Below are positions 1-8,361 of a stretch of DNA of 64,000 nucleotides, piece by piece (positions within the stretch are counted from its first letter, which is position 1; every line of letters begins with the position of its first letter). The DNA comes from Vibrio diazotrophicus (GTDB taxonomy: Bacteria; Pseudomonadota; Gammaproteobacteria; Enterobacterales; Vibrionaceae). The stretch spans positions 2,108,001-2,172,000 of the forward strand of contig NZ_CP151842.1 in assembly GCF_038452265.1 (NCBI RefSeq), written 5' to 3'. The notes under the pieces were generated by a model, which made no database searches, was not told the DNA's origin, and worked only from the letters and a program-made list of their open reading frames with translations. The translations under genes were made by a program, and so were the position numbers.

Positions 1-1096
1 GAAGGCTATTTCCCGTTGTTTCTGTCTCAGTCACAACACCAGATGAAGTGCTGTCCTGAGGTCCTTGTTCGGTACTTAAAGGTTGGTCTAGCGCAGGGGG
101 ATTACTCACTGGAAGCTGCATCGTACCTTGAGTATCTGTTCCCGTTGTCACGACCTCTGAGATCTGCAGAGTCTCATTTGGGAGCTGATTTTCCGCTATT
201 GGCGTCTCACTTGCCACTTCTAAAGTTGGCATTATCGCGTTTACGGGTGCTGATTCTTGAGGCTGATTCGAATTGCTAATATCAATTTCGGTGATTGACG
301 GCGAACCTAGAATGCTAGGCACCTGTAATCCTACTTCGGGAGTCTGTTTGTTGTTACTTGGTTCACTTGCATTAGGATCTACCGTTTCATCTGACACTGC
401 AGATATAGGATTTTCTCCACTAACAAGTCCGAGATCTGCTTCTAGCGTTTTAACAGCGCTATGGTTAAAAGCATCAACCGCCCTTTCCAAAACCGGATGA
501 GATTGAACAAGTTGCTGATGTGTAAATGGGGTTTCAGCTTCGGGCATGACGCTAGCTAAGCTATGAGACAGAGCTTGAAGCTTTTTATTTTCTTGCTTGT
601 TGAGGAAATTTAACAGCTCCTGCTCGCTAACCTCACCAATGATTGCCGCAATCGTCGCAGTCGCTTGTTCAAAAGCTAAACCTTCCGCTTCTTGCTTGGA
701 GTAGAGTAGATGTGAAACTGGTGAGATCCTTTGAATCCCTGCAGGCGCTACCATCAAATAAGATTTGCTGACTTTCTCACCTGTTGTTTTGTTTATTGTG
801 CGATTTTTTATTGCTGATGCAATTAGTGAATACGCTTGAGGTACATTATCGAGCGCAGCTACATCTAATAATGCGTTACCAGTAGAATCTGTGTATGAGT
901 TAGGTTCTCCAGCATCTAATTGATAGTTGTTATTCAAATCCAACCAAACAAGTGCATCTTGAAGATGTTCATCGGCCACTTCAGCCTGATAAACAGTGGC
1001 TTCGGTTTTGTTATCCGTTCCAGAAGAATCTTCACCACCGCAGCCAACAATGGCTCCAATAGACATGGCGAGAATAGATAGTCTAAGTGATTTCAC
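1..1096 (-). CDS. Putative outer-membrane/periplasmic lipoprotein, GTG start, 3' end outside the window
   Basis: An open frame of 365 codons runs from a GTG at 1096 to the left edge without a stop. An AGGAG Shine-Dalgarno lies about 7 nt upstream of the GTG. The product starts MKSLRLSILAMSIGAIVGCG, a type II signal peptide with a lipobox (IVGC), so Cys19 should be lipidated. Residues about 50-63 (WLDLNNNYQLDAGEP) form an Asp/Asn-rich loop like the calcium-binding or carboxypeptidase-regulatory-like segments of secreted proteins. Beyond about residue 200 the chain is low-complexity, rich in Ser, Thr, Pro, Gln and Glu, like a surface linker. I do not recognise a specific family. Function unknown; surface-exposed lipoprotein is an inference. 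Plus-strand frames here are antisense shadows. Confidence 0.8.
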   Translation of the reverse strand, partial: MKSLRLSILAMSIGAIVGCGGEDSSGTDNKTEATVYQAEVADEHLQDALVWLDLNNNYQLDAGEPNSYTDSTGNALLDVAALDNVPQAYSLIASAIKNRTINKTTGEKVSKSYLMVAPAGIQRISPVSHLLYSKQEAEGLAFEQATATIAAIIGEVSEQELLNFLNKQENKKLQALSHSLASVMPEAETPFTHQQLVQSHPVLERAVDAFNHSAVKTLEADLGLVSGENPISAVSDETVDPNASEPSNNKQTPEVGLQVPSILGSPSITEIDISNSNQPQESAPVNAIMPTLEVASETPIAENQLPNETLQISEVVTTGTDTQGTMQLPVSNPPALDQPLSTEQGPQDSTSSGVVTETETTGNSL

Positions 1097-1292
1097 AATA
1101 GCTCCTTATCAAAACACAATCAGTGCAACTTTTTGCACTAAGATCACATTCCGAAGAGGGTATTGAGTCGCCTAGCATGCGTAAACTTATGAACTAATTT
1201 GCATCGGCGCAGTTCTAGTTATTTAAGTTTAATTGTTTAAAAACAGGAACCTATTCGCAAATACTTTAAAATCAGTCTCGATGAAAAGTCAT

Positions 1293-1325
1293 AAAAAAAC
1301 ACCGAACTCTTTCGAATTCGGTGTT
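1293..1325 (-). terminator. Intrinsic terminator of serS
   Basis: AACACCGAA (1298-1306) pairs with TTCGGTGTT (1317-1325) to make a 9-bp stem with a 10-nt loop. Read on the minus strand it is followed by a seven-T run. It lies about 30 nt beyond the serS stop codon. Confidence 0.85.
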
Positions 1326-1356
1326 TAGTGGTAATTGCCTGATCAGCGAATCAGTA

Positions 1357-2664
1357 TTAACCGATATGAGTCGCGCCACCCATGTACTTCTGAAGCACTG
1401 TAGGAATTTCGATGCGACCATCTGCAAGTTGGTTATTCTCAAGAATTGCAACCATTGTACGGCCAACCGCTAGACCAGAACCATTTAGTGTGTGCACAAG
1501 TTCAGGTTTCTTCTCGCCTTTACGACGGAAGCGCGCTTGCATACGACGAGCTTGGAAATCCCACATGTTTGAACATGAAGAAATCTCACGGTAAGTCTGT
1601 TGTGCTGGAACCCAAACTTCTAAATCGTAAGTTTTACGAGAACCGAAGCCCATGTCACCTGTACATAGCACGACTTTACGATATGGAAGCTCAAGAAGCT
1701 GTAATACTTTCTCAGCGTGACCCGTTAATTCTTCTAGCGCTGCCATAGAATCTTCAGGCTTAGTGATTTGTACTAGCTCAACTTTGTCGAACTGGTGCAT
1801 ACGAATCAAACCACGAGTATCACGACCATATGAACCAGCTTCAGAACGGAAACATGGTGTGTGAGCTGTCATCTTCAACGGAAGATCAGCTTCATCAGTG
1901 ATGGTGTCACGCACTAGGTTTGTTACAGGCACTTCCGCAGTTGGAATCAATGAAAGCTTACGAGGCTCTTCATCGTTCACTTTTTCAGTTAGCGGCTCAG
2001 TGTGGAACAAGTCTTGACCGAACTTAGGAAGCTGACCTGTACCAAATAGGCTGTCTGCATTCACTAGGTAAGGAACGTACATCTCAGTGTAGCCATGCTG
2101 TTCTGTATGCAGATCTAGCATGAACTGCGCAATTGCGCGGTGTAGACGCGCAAACTGTCCTTTCATTACGATAAAACGTGCACCAGTAATTTTAGTTGCA
2201 CTCGCAAAATCTAAACCATCACCCATTTCGCCAAGGTCTACGTGATCTTTTAATTCAAAGTCGTAAGTCTTTGGCTCGCCCCAACGCGCAACTTCTACGT
2301 TGTCGTTTTCATCTTTACCGTCTGGCACAGAATCATCTGGGATATTTGGTAGTGTTTGTGTAATCGCATCTAGCTGAGCTTGAACTTGGTCCAATTCAAC
2401 TTTTTTAGCATCAAGGTCGTCACCCAATGTACCGATCTGCTTTTTGATCTCTTCAGCGCCTTCTTTATCACCTTTAGACATCAATTGACCGATTTGCTTA
2501 GAGATCGAGTTACGCGAGGATTGTAAATTTTCAACTTCTACTTGAATGGACTTACGTTGTTCTTCAAGTGTACGAATTGTATCGACGTCGAGTTTAAAAC
2601 CGCGACGTGCCAGTTTTGCAGCTGTTTCATCCAGCTCTGTACGAAGTAATTTAGAATCCAGCAT
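1357..2664 (-). CDS. serS: Serine--tRNA ligase (SerRS)
   Basis: Cytoplasmic class II aminoacyl-tRNA synthetase that charges tRNA-Ser, and tRNA-Sec where present, with serine. The 435-residue length is typical of bacterial SerRS. Residues about 25-105 form the Lys/Glu/Gln-rich antiparallel coiled coil that binds the long variable arm of tRNA-Ser. Class II motif 2 is visible around FRSEAGSYGRDTRG and motif 3 around GSGLAVGRTMVAILEN near the C-terminus. The start MLDSKLLR matches the usual SerRS N-terminus. It lies downstream of rarA in the same orientation, as in E. coli and Vibrio, with a terminator just behind it. Confidence 0.98.
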   Translation of the reverse strand: MLDSKLLRTELDETAAKLARRGFKLDVDTIRTLEEQRKSIQVEVENLQSSRNSISKQIGQLMSKGDKEGAEEIKKQIGTLGDDLDAKKVELDQVQAQLDAITQTLPNIPDDSVPDGKDENDNVEVARWGEPKTYDFELKDHVDLGEMGDGLDFASATKITGARFIVMKGQFARLHRAIAQFMLDLHTEQHGYTEMYVPYLVNADSLFGTGQLPKFGQDLFHTEPLTEKVNDEEPRKLSLIPTAEVPVTNLVRDTITDEADLPLKMTAHTPCFRSEAGSYGRDTRGLIRMHQFDKVELVQITKPEDSMAALEELTGHAEKVLQLLELPYRKVVLCTGDMGFGSRKTYDLEVWVPAQQTYREISSCSNMWDFQARRMQARFRRKGEKKPELVHTLNGSGLAVGRTMVAILENNQLADGRIEIPTVLQKYMGGATHIG

Positions 2665-2703
2665 TGTTAATCCTATGCTTTTGAGTATCGAAAAGACGTA
2701 AGT

Positions 2704-2722
2704 GCTTGCTTTTTAAGCAAGC
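2704..2722. other. Hairpin between rarA and serS
   Basis: GCTTGCTT, a TTT loop, then AAGCAAGC: a perfect 8-bp stem 40 nt upstream of the serS start. No T-run follows on the minus strand, so it is not a textbook terminator. It may be a 3' end stabiliser or processing site between rarA and serS transcripts. Confidence 0.4.
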
Positions 2723-2766
2723 CATACGTATTGAATTTTTAACTTGTCAAAGATAACGAAAAGACA

Positions 2767-4116
2767 CTATTTTTCATAGCGCTTTTGTGGGCTTTTTGCG
2801 TCTAAATCCGCCAGATAATCTAACTTTTCACCAATCTTAGTTTCTAAGCCTCGATTTGTTGGCTGATAATAGCGGGTTCCTGTCATTTCAGGTGGCAAAT
2901 ATCGTTCTCCGGCAGCGTAGGCACCGGGTTCATCGTGAGCATAGCGATATTCAGCACCATAGCCTAAATCTTTCATCAAACTGGTTGGTGCATTTCGCAA
3001 ATGATGAGGCACTTCATATTCAGGCAAGTTGTGTGCATCAGACAATGCTTGTTTCCATGCCGAATAGACGGCATTACTTTTGGGTGCACAGGCTAAATAT
3101 ACAATCGCTTGCGCTATGGCTCGCTCGCCCTCGGCAGGCCCGACACGAGTGAAACAATCCCAAGCAGACAAAGCCACTTGCATTGCTCGCGGGTCAGCAT
3201 TACCGATATCTTCAGACGCAATCGCTAATAAACGTCGAGCAATATATAACGGGTCACAACCTGCAGAAATCATACGTGCAGCCCAATACAAGGCTCCATC
3301 GGGGTTTGAACCTCGAATGGACTTGTGAACCGCCGAGATTAAGTCGTACCAAATATCACCTTTGTTATCAAAGCGGGAAACTTTCTCTCCTGCGACTTCA
3401 GCCAGAAGACTTAAAGTAATGAGCTTGTTCCCATCACTATCTTCTTCCGCCATGTCATAAAGCAGCTCAAGGTAGTTGAGCGACATTCGCGCATCGCCAT
3501 TCACCAACTCTGATAATCGCTCTAAAACGTTATCTTTAAATACGGCTTTGGTTTTGCCTAAGCCTCGCTCTGAATCATTAACCGCTTGTTCCAACGCCTG
3601 AAGAATCTCTTCTTTACTTAAAGACGTCAGCTTATAAACACGCGCTCGCGATAACAGAGCGTTGTTAAGTTCAAACGAAGGGTTTTCGGTCGTAGCGCCG
3701 ATAAAGGTCACAGTGCCGTCTTCAATATGTGGTAGAAAAGCGTCCTGCTGCGATTTGTTAAATCGGTGCACCTCGTCGACAAACAAGATGGTGCGGCGGC
3801 CAGTCAGCTTATTCTCGCGAGCTTTTTCAATCGCAAGACGAATCTCTTTAACACCAGAGGTTACCGCCGAAACACGCTCCACTTCCGCATTGGCATAATT
3901 TGCCGCCACTTCAGCCAGCGTTGTTTTACCGGTACCCGGAGGCCCCCACAAAATCATTGAGTGAATTTGTCCTGCTTCCAGAGCCTTACGCAATGGCTTA
4001 CCGACACCCAATATGTGTTGCTGACCAATATACTGGTCAACGGTTTGCGGACGCATACGTGCGGCAAGGGGACGAAAATCTTCGTCCCCTGAAAAATCTA
4101 AAGAGTAGTTACTCAC
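2767..4116 (-). CDS. rarA: Replication-associated recombination protein A (RarA/MgsA AAA+ ATPase)
   Basis: AAA+ ATPase of the RarA/WRNIP1/Mgs1 family, which acts at stalled or gapped replication forks. The Walker A GPPGTGKT is at residues 58-65 and Walker B ILFVDEVHRF around 110-119. Sensor 1 follows in the GATTENPS segment. The C-terminal half carries the tetramerisation/MgsA-type domain. Length (449 aa) is normal for the family. It starts 24 nt downstream of the lolA stop, and the lolA-rarA-serS order is conserved among gammaproteobacteria, so these probably share transcripts. Confidence 0.96.
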   Translation of the reverse strand: MSNYSLDFSGDEDFRPLAARMRPQTVDQYIGQQHILGVGKPLRKALEAGQIHSMILWGPPGTGKTTLAEVAANYANAEVERVSAVTSGVKEIRLAIEKARENKLTGRRTILFVDEVHRFNKSQQDAFLPHIEDGTVTFIGATTENPSFELNNALLSRARVYKLTSLSKEEILQALEQAVNDSERGLGKTKAVFKDNVLERLSELVNGDARMSLNYLELLYDMAEEDSDGNKLITLSLLAEVAGEKVSRFDNKGDIWYDLISAVHKSIRGSNPDGALYWAARMISAGCDPLYIARRLLAIASEDIGNADPRAMQVALSAWDCFTRVGPAEGERAIAQAIVYLACAPKSNAVYSAWKQALSDAHNLPEYEVPHHLRNAPTSLMKDLGYGAEYRYAHDEPGAYAAGERYLPPEMTGTRYYQPTNRGLETKIGEKLDYLADLDAKSPQKRYEK

Positions 4117-4140
4117 TGTACCAATTACCTAGATCCATCG

Positions 4141-4737
4141 TTAGTTACGTTGGTCATCAACTTCCACGCCTTTAGGAACATCAAATGTGAATCGATTCAT
4201 TGCAGGCTTCTGTTGTTTTACATCATTAAAACTAAACAGGCTTTTCTGACCATCTTGTTCTAATACATTAAATCCTTTTACCACACCTTTTTCATCAATC
4301 GTAATTTGAAATTGCCCCTGATTTGATTCAACAGCCGTTGGCGTCAAGGTAAACACATCATTATCTTGTTCAACTTTGTAGGCATCCCAATCACTGGTGC
4401 GGTTGCGAGTAAGCAATACAAATGGTGTCTGCTCCATCGCTTGTTCTTGGTTATAGATGGTGACCTGTTCGATAAATGGGCTGTAATACCAGAGAGATTC
4501 GCCATCAGAAACCAGTAAGTTTTCGTCAGGATCAAGTGTTTCCCAACGGAAAAGACTTGGACGTGCGATATCCACTAAACCACTACCATCCATTACTATT
4601 TCGCCATCTGGGCTGATAACTTGTTGTTCAAACTTGGCGCTAAACCCATCCGTCAGTGCAAGACGCTCACTTAAATTCTCTTTAGGTGTCGCCAATACAG
4701 AGAAACTACAGAATAAAAGAGCTAACCATTTTTTCAT
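4141..4737 (-). CDS. lolA: Outer-membrane lipoprotein carrier protein LolA
   Basis: Periplasmic chaperone that takes lipoproteins from LolCDE and delivers them to LolB at the outer membrane. I start at MKKWLALL (ATG 4737) rather than an ATG 21 nt upstream. An AGGAG lies correctly in front of 4737, and the protein then begins directly with a Sec signal peptide, probably cleaved after VLA (about residue 17). The mature chain has the LolA features: DGFSAKFEQQ near the N-terminus and a DGxxLWYYSPFIEQVT segment. In E. coli ftsK precedes lolA. Here ftsK is absent and a SEC-C protein and dusC lie upstream. A distant paralogue sits in the aryl polyene cluster at 37095. Confidence 0.95.
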   Translation of the reverse strand: MKKWLALLFCSFSVLATPKENLSERLALTDGFSAKFEQQVISPDGEIVMDGSGLVDIARPSLFRWETLDPDENLLVSDGESLWYYSPFIEQVTIYNQEQAMEQTPFVLLTRNRTSDWDAYKVEQDNDVFTLTPTAVESNQGQFQITIDEKGVVKGFNVLEQDGQKSLFSFNDVKQQKPAMNRFTFDVPKGVEVDDQRN

Positions 4738-4877
4738 TGCTATTCGGCTCCTAGCCAATTCATGTAAGGAAGTTATATCTAAGATTCTTCCTTGTTATGT
4801 CAACCTTGTGTGGAAAAAGTTCGAATCTCGCCACTTTTAACGAAAGTTAGCGCTGCTGTAAAACCTGAAAAAGAGGC

Positions 4878-5498
4878 TTAGTTTCCGCAACAGTGCTTAA
4901 ACTTCTTTCCGCTTCCGCATGGGCAAATTTCATTGCGACCGATATCTTTATATGGGTTTACGTTCTGCGCTTTTGCACCAATCATGGCTTCATCAGCGGC
5001 TAAAGCAACTTCGTGAATCATCAGATCCAATTGCTTCACCATATTTTCGAGTTTTGGCAGGTCAGTGAAACCCGCTTGTTTCATTTGCTCGTGGGTCTGT
5101 TCTTCGTCAATAGCAAGCATTAGCGTTGTCAGCAGAGCTTGTAGCATTCGAATCGAGCCATCTGATGTTGCCACTTCTTGCCACGAAGGCTCAATGGTTG
5201 GCCACAATGTCATAAAGCCTTCAGCAAAGTCCGCTAACGCTTCGTCAAAACCAGAATCTTGTTGATCGAGCATAGAGAGCAAACCATATTCGTTGAGCTT
5301 AAGCTCGTGATATTGAGCATTGATTTGATCGGTAATCAGAGTCTTTAAAGTTTCAGCTCGGTCGCCAAATACTGAACTTAACCATGTTTCAGGATCTAAA
5401 GGCTTTGTTGCTAAGTTTGCAACCAGAACAACACCTTCGATAAAAGCAGGCGATTCGCTGCGATCCACTGAACTTAGATTCACAAATTGATAACTCAT
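4878..5498 (-). CDS. YecA/UPF0149-family protein with C-terminal SEC-C zinc-binding motif
   Basis: A 206-residue soluble protein. The N-terminal ~170 residues are acidic and helical, like the UPF0149 (YgfB/YecA) fold. The last 20 residues carry CPCGSGKKFKHCC, the SEC-C metal-binding motif found at the SecA C-terminus, which binds zinc and contacts SecB or ribosomes. Function is not firmly established; a translation- or secretion-linked role is inference from the motif. It is divergent from dusC and 140 nt upstream of lolA. Confidence 0.85.
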   Translation of the reverse strand: MSYQFVNLSSVDRSESPAFIEGVVLVANLATKPLDPETWLSSVFGDRAETLKTLITDQINAQYHELKLNEYGLLSMLDQQDSGFDEALADFAEGFMTLWPTIEPSWQEVATSDGSIRMLQALLTTLMLAIDEEQTHEQMKQAGFTDLPKLENMVKQLDLMIHEVALAADEAMIGAKAQNVNPYKDIGRNEICPCGSGKKFKHCCGN

Positions 5499-5739
5499 TT
5501 AAACTCTTCTAGCTTTTGATAATTTTGATTGTTTCCGCATTATAACCTGAACTTACCAATAAGTTCTCGTGCGTATCTCCCGAACTTTCTCCAGATTACC
5601 TTCATAAACTCTCATTCAATTACTTTCAGGACATCTCGCCAAGTTAGCGAACAAAGGCCTAGTGCGGATTTCGTGACATTTCATCGCCATACCTCTACAA
5701 TCTCGCCTCCATTTTAGACAGTAGTAATAAGATCTTAGT

Positions 5740-6690
5740 ATGCGAGTTGTTTTAGGCCCGATGGAGGGCGTATTAGATAGCCTGATGCGTGAAATGCTGA
5801 CAGAAATCAATGACTATGATTTCTGCGTCACTGAGTTTGTACGTGTCATCGATCAAACGCTACCAGATCATATGTTCTATCGTCTCTGTCCAGAGCTAAA
5901 ACAAGGTTCTGCGACTAAATCTGGTGTACCTGTCAAAGTTCAGTTGCTTGGACAAGAGCCTGTTTGGATGGCAGAAAATGCCGTTCGCGCCGCAAGCCTA
6001 GGTGCATACGGTATCGACCTTAACTTCGGATGCCCAGCGAAAACCGTCAATAAAAGCAAAGGCGGGGCTGCTCTATTGCAACAGCCAGAACTTATCTATC
6101 AAGTTGTCAAAGCGTGTAGAGAGGCAGTTCCAGCACACATCCCAGTTTCAGCTAAAATCCGTCTTGGCTGGGAAAACCCTGATGACTGCTACGAGATCGT
6201 TGATGCAGTGTCCCAAGCCAAAGCCGATGAGCTAACCATTCATGCTCGAACCAAAATGGGCGGCTATAAAGCAAGTGAAATCAAATGGGAATACATTGAT
6301 AAAATCCGTCAGAAAACCTCTGTACCGCTTATAGCGAATGGCGAAGTATGGAGTTATCAAGACGGTCAGGATTGTATCAAAACCACAGGTGTCGATTCCC
6401 TGATGGTATGCCGTGGTGCGCTGAACATTCCAAACTTAGGTAATATGGTGAAACATAATCACGAGCCTATGTCTTGGAATGAGGTGGTGGAACTGCTGAT
6501 TAAATACTCTGAATACGAAGTAAATGGTGATAAGGCCAAATACTATCCAAACCGAGTGAAACAGTGGTTTTCCTATCTGCGTCAGGCTTATCCTGACGCA
6601 GCAGATCTATTCAGAGAGATTCGTATCAAAAATGATGTTGATGCAATGGTTGATCACTTAAAGCGATATAGAGACGCGCTTTACGCTTAA
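5740..6690 (+). CDS. dusC: tRNA-dihydrouridine(16) synthase DusC
   Basis: FMN-dependent enzyme that reduces a uridine in the tRNA D-loop to dihydrouridine; the DusC subfamily acts on U16. The TIM-barrel signatures of the Dus family are visible: MEGVLDSLMREM at the N-terminus (FMN binding), LNFGCPAKTVNKSKGGAALL with the catalytic Cys, TIHARTK and IANGEVW. The N-terminus MRVVLGPMEGV and the length of 316 aa match DusC rather than DusA or DusB. The Shine-Dalgarno is weak. Divergent from the YecA-type gene; its 3' end nearly meets the convergent diguanylate cyclase gene. Confidence 0.95.
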   Translation: MRVVLGPMEGVLDSLMREMLTEINDYDFCVTEFVRVIDQTLPDHMFYRLCPELKQGSATKSGVPVKVQLLGQEPVWMAENAVRAASLGAYGIDLNFGCPAKTVNKSKGGAALLQQPELIYQVVKACREAVPAHIPVSAKIRLGWENPDDCYEIVDAVSQAKADELTIHARTKMGGYKASEIKWEYIDKIRQKTSVPLIANGEVWSYQDGQDCIKTTGVDSLMVCRGALNIPNLGNMVKHNHEPMSWNEVVELLIKYSEYEVNGDKAKYYPNRVKQWFSYLRQAYPDAADLFREIRIKNDVDAMVDHLKRYRDALYA

Positions 6691-6699
6691 CTCCACCTA

Positions 6700-8163
6700 T
6701 TAAAACACCAGTTTATCTTTACCCGTTGTTTTGGCTTGATAAAGCTTCTCGTCTGCGATTTTGAACAGCTTGTCGAAATCGCAGCCTTTGTCACTTTGTA
6801 TAATCTCTACACCACCCGAAACGGTAAAACCATTCTCGACCACTTTAGAAGACTGACTAGTAATTGCATCTTTCACACGCAGCATAATCTTTTTCAGAAC
6901 GTCGCTATCATCACCCGTTAAATAAACCACGAATTCTTCTCCACCGAAACGCGCTACCGCATCAGTATTACGGATACTTTTTTCTATTTGTTCGCCGAGA
7001 TAGCAAATAACATCATCCCCGACGTCATGACCGTAGGTGTCATTGATCGATTTAAAATTATCGATATCCAGTATAGCTATGGACAAATACTGCTGGTGAT
7101 ATTTTCCGCGCAGGAACTCTTCCATTCCCCTTCTGTTGAGAACACCTGTCATAGGATCATGCGAAGCTAAATCAGCGTAATAGCTCTTTTCAACTCGAGT
7201 ACCAAGATGTAAGACGCCAATAACAGTCACTAAGTAGGAAAGCAAAACTACCGCCAAACTCATACTCATTTCATCCACAAACTGCGTGATTTCGGCACGC
7301 CAATCCCAGTGGTAGTAGAGATAATGGTCCATGTTGGTGTAGCTGACTTCCAACTTGTGTGGCAAATACGCTGAACCATCGGTCGGCAGCGATTCTGTGC
7401 GTACTAACCTGATCTTCCCTGCCACGGGAGATAAATCTCCGATAAGCTTATCGACGCTGACATCGAGTACAACCACACCTTTAAAGACCGCGTTCTCAAA
7501 AACGGGCATTGCTAATGTCATGTTATTTCTTTGCATCAGCACTTCACTAAACGCACTCGGTCCTATTACAGAAATAACGTCCGGATTTTGTGATGCTTCT
7601 TGCCAGAAATTGCGTAGCCTGACGGTTTTTAGTTGCTCTTGGGTGATACCTTGAATGGCTTCTTTAGGTGAAGAGATGATAAAGCCATGTTCATCAAGAT
7701 AATGAACGCCGATAACATAATCATCGAGGTCATGAAGAAATGAAATGATGGGTGCCAGAGTGACTTTCCTTAAGGCTAATTCAGTCACATCACTCGAAGC
7801 GTTACAGTACTTTTCATCGCCTATCATCATGTAACTGATGTTAATTGGCGGAGAGGAATGGGCAAGATTCTTAGTAATCATCAGCGACTCTTTAGGGGAG
7901 AGTTGGCAAACGCCATTGACCACTTCAATATTAAAATCTGTTGCCTCTGTTAATGTGGACTCATAGTAACTGCTAAAACCGTAATCCAGTGCGACTAGTA
8001 TTTTCCCCGCTCGTTGCAGCATGGCATTCACATTTCTATATTCACTGGTGATCTGCTGGTTCAACACCATTAAATACGAGTAAACCATCATCGACAAAAT
8101 AGCGAAAACCAAAATCAGTGGTCCAAAAATAACGATTTTTTTGTAGTTTTTCTTCGGCTGCAT
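6700..8163 (-). CDS. Membrane-bound diguanylate cyclase with periplasmic sensor domain
   Basis: Makes cyclic di-GMP from two GTP. A first membrane helix lies at about 9-33, a periplasmic sensor at 34-300 and a second helix at about 301-320. A GGDEF domain follows, with the active site GGEEF at 407-411 and SHDPMTGVLNRRG at 334-346. An inhibitory I-site RxxD (RNTD, 398-401) sits five residues before GGEEF, so product inhibition is expected. The sensor has two cysteines (86 and 120) in a context loosely resembling the CSS-motif domains of membrane phosphodiesterases. A disulfide or redox input is speculation. Convergent with dusC. Confidence 0.93.
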   Translation of the reverse strand: MQPKKNYKKIVIFGPLILVFAILSMMVYSYLMVLNQQITSEYRNVNAMLQRAGKILVALDYGFSSYYESTLTEATDFNIEVVNGVCQLSPKESLMITKNLAHSSPPINISYMMIGDEKYCNASSDVTELALRKVTLAPIISFLHDLDDYVIGVHYLDEHGFIISSPKEAIQGITQEQLKTVRLRNFWQEASQNPDVISVIGPSAFSEVLMQRNNMTLAMPVFENAVFKGVVVLDVSVDKLIGDLSPVAGKIRLVRTESLPTDGSAYLPHKLEVSYTNMDHYLYYHWDWRAEITQFVDEMSMSLAVVLLSYLVTVIGVLHLGTRVEKSYYADLASHDPMTGVLNRRGMEEFLRGKYHQQYLSIAILDIDNFKSINDTYGHDVGDDVICYLGEQIEKSIRNTDAVARFGGEEFVVYLTGDDSDVLKKIMLRVKDAITSQSSKVVENGFTVSGGVEIIQSDKGCDFDKLFKIADEKLYQAKTTGKDKLVF

Positions 8164-8260
8164 ATATTTTCTTCAAACCAATACCAAGTAGGGAAATCTT
8201 TTCAATCAACAGATTAGTACACTTAACACTTTTTTTATATGCATATTGTATCGTTATTCC

Positions 8261-8309
8261 AAGCCGCTACGCCTCTTTTAGATGTATCTCAATATTGCAG
8301 CAGCGGCTT
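8261..8309. repeat. Inverted repeat downstream of the malZ-type gene
   Basis: AAGCCGCT (8261-8268) and AGCGGCTT (8302-8309), separated by 33 nt, lie between the amylase-family gene and the diguanylate cyclase gene. The loop is long and no T-run directly follows the minus-strand arm, although TTTTTTT occurs about 30 nt further in that direction. It may be a weak transcription stop. The rest of 8164-8361 shows nothing else I can support. Confidence 0.35.
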
Positions 8310-8361
8310 AGTGTCGAGAAAGCCGAAATTAAGTAACTGATTCATTTTTATAAGTAAACAA

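Noticed and set aside
16..500. Two plus-strand open frames near the left edge
   Set aside because: They lie antisense to the GTG-started lipoprotein frame, which has a signal peptide, lipobox and Shine-Dalgarno; the plus-strand translations have none of these and no recognisable motif.
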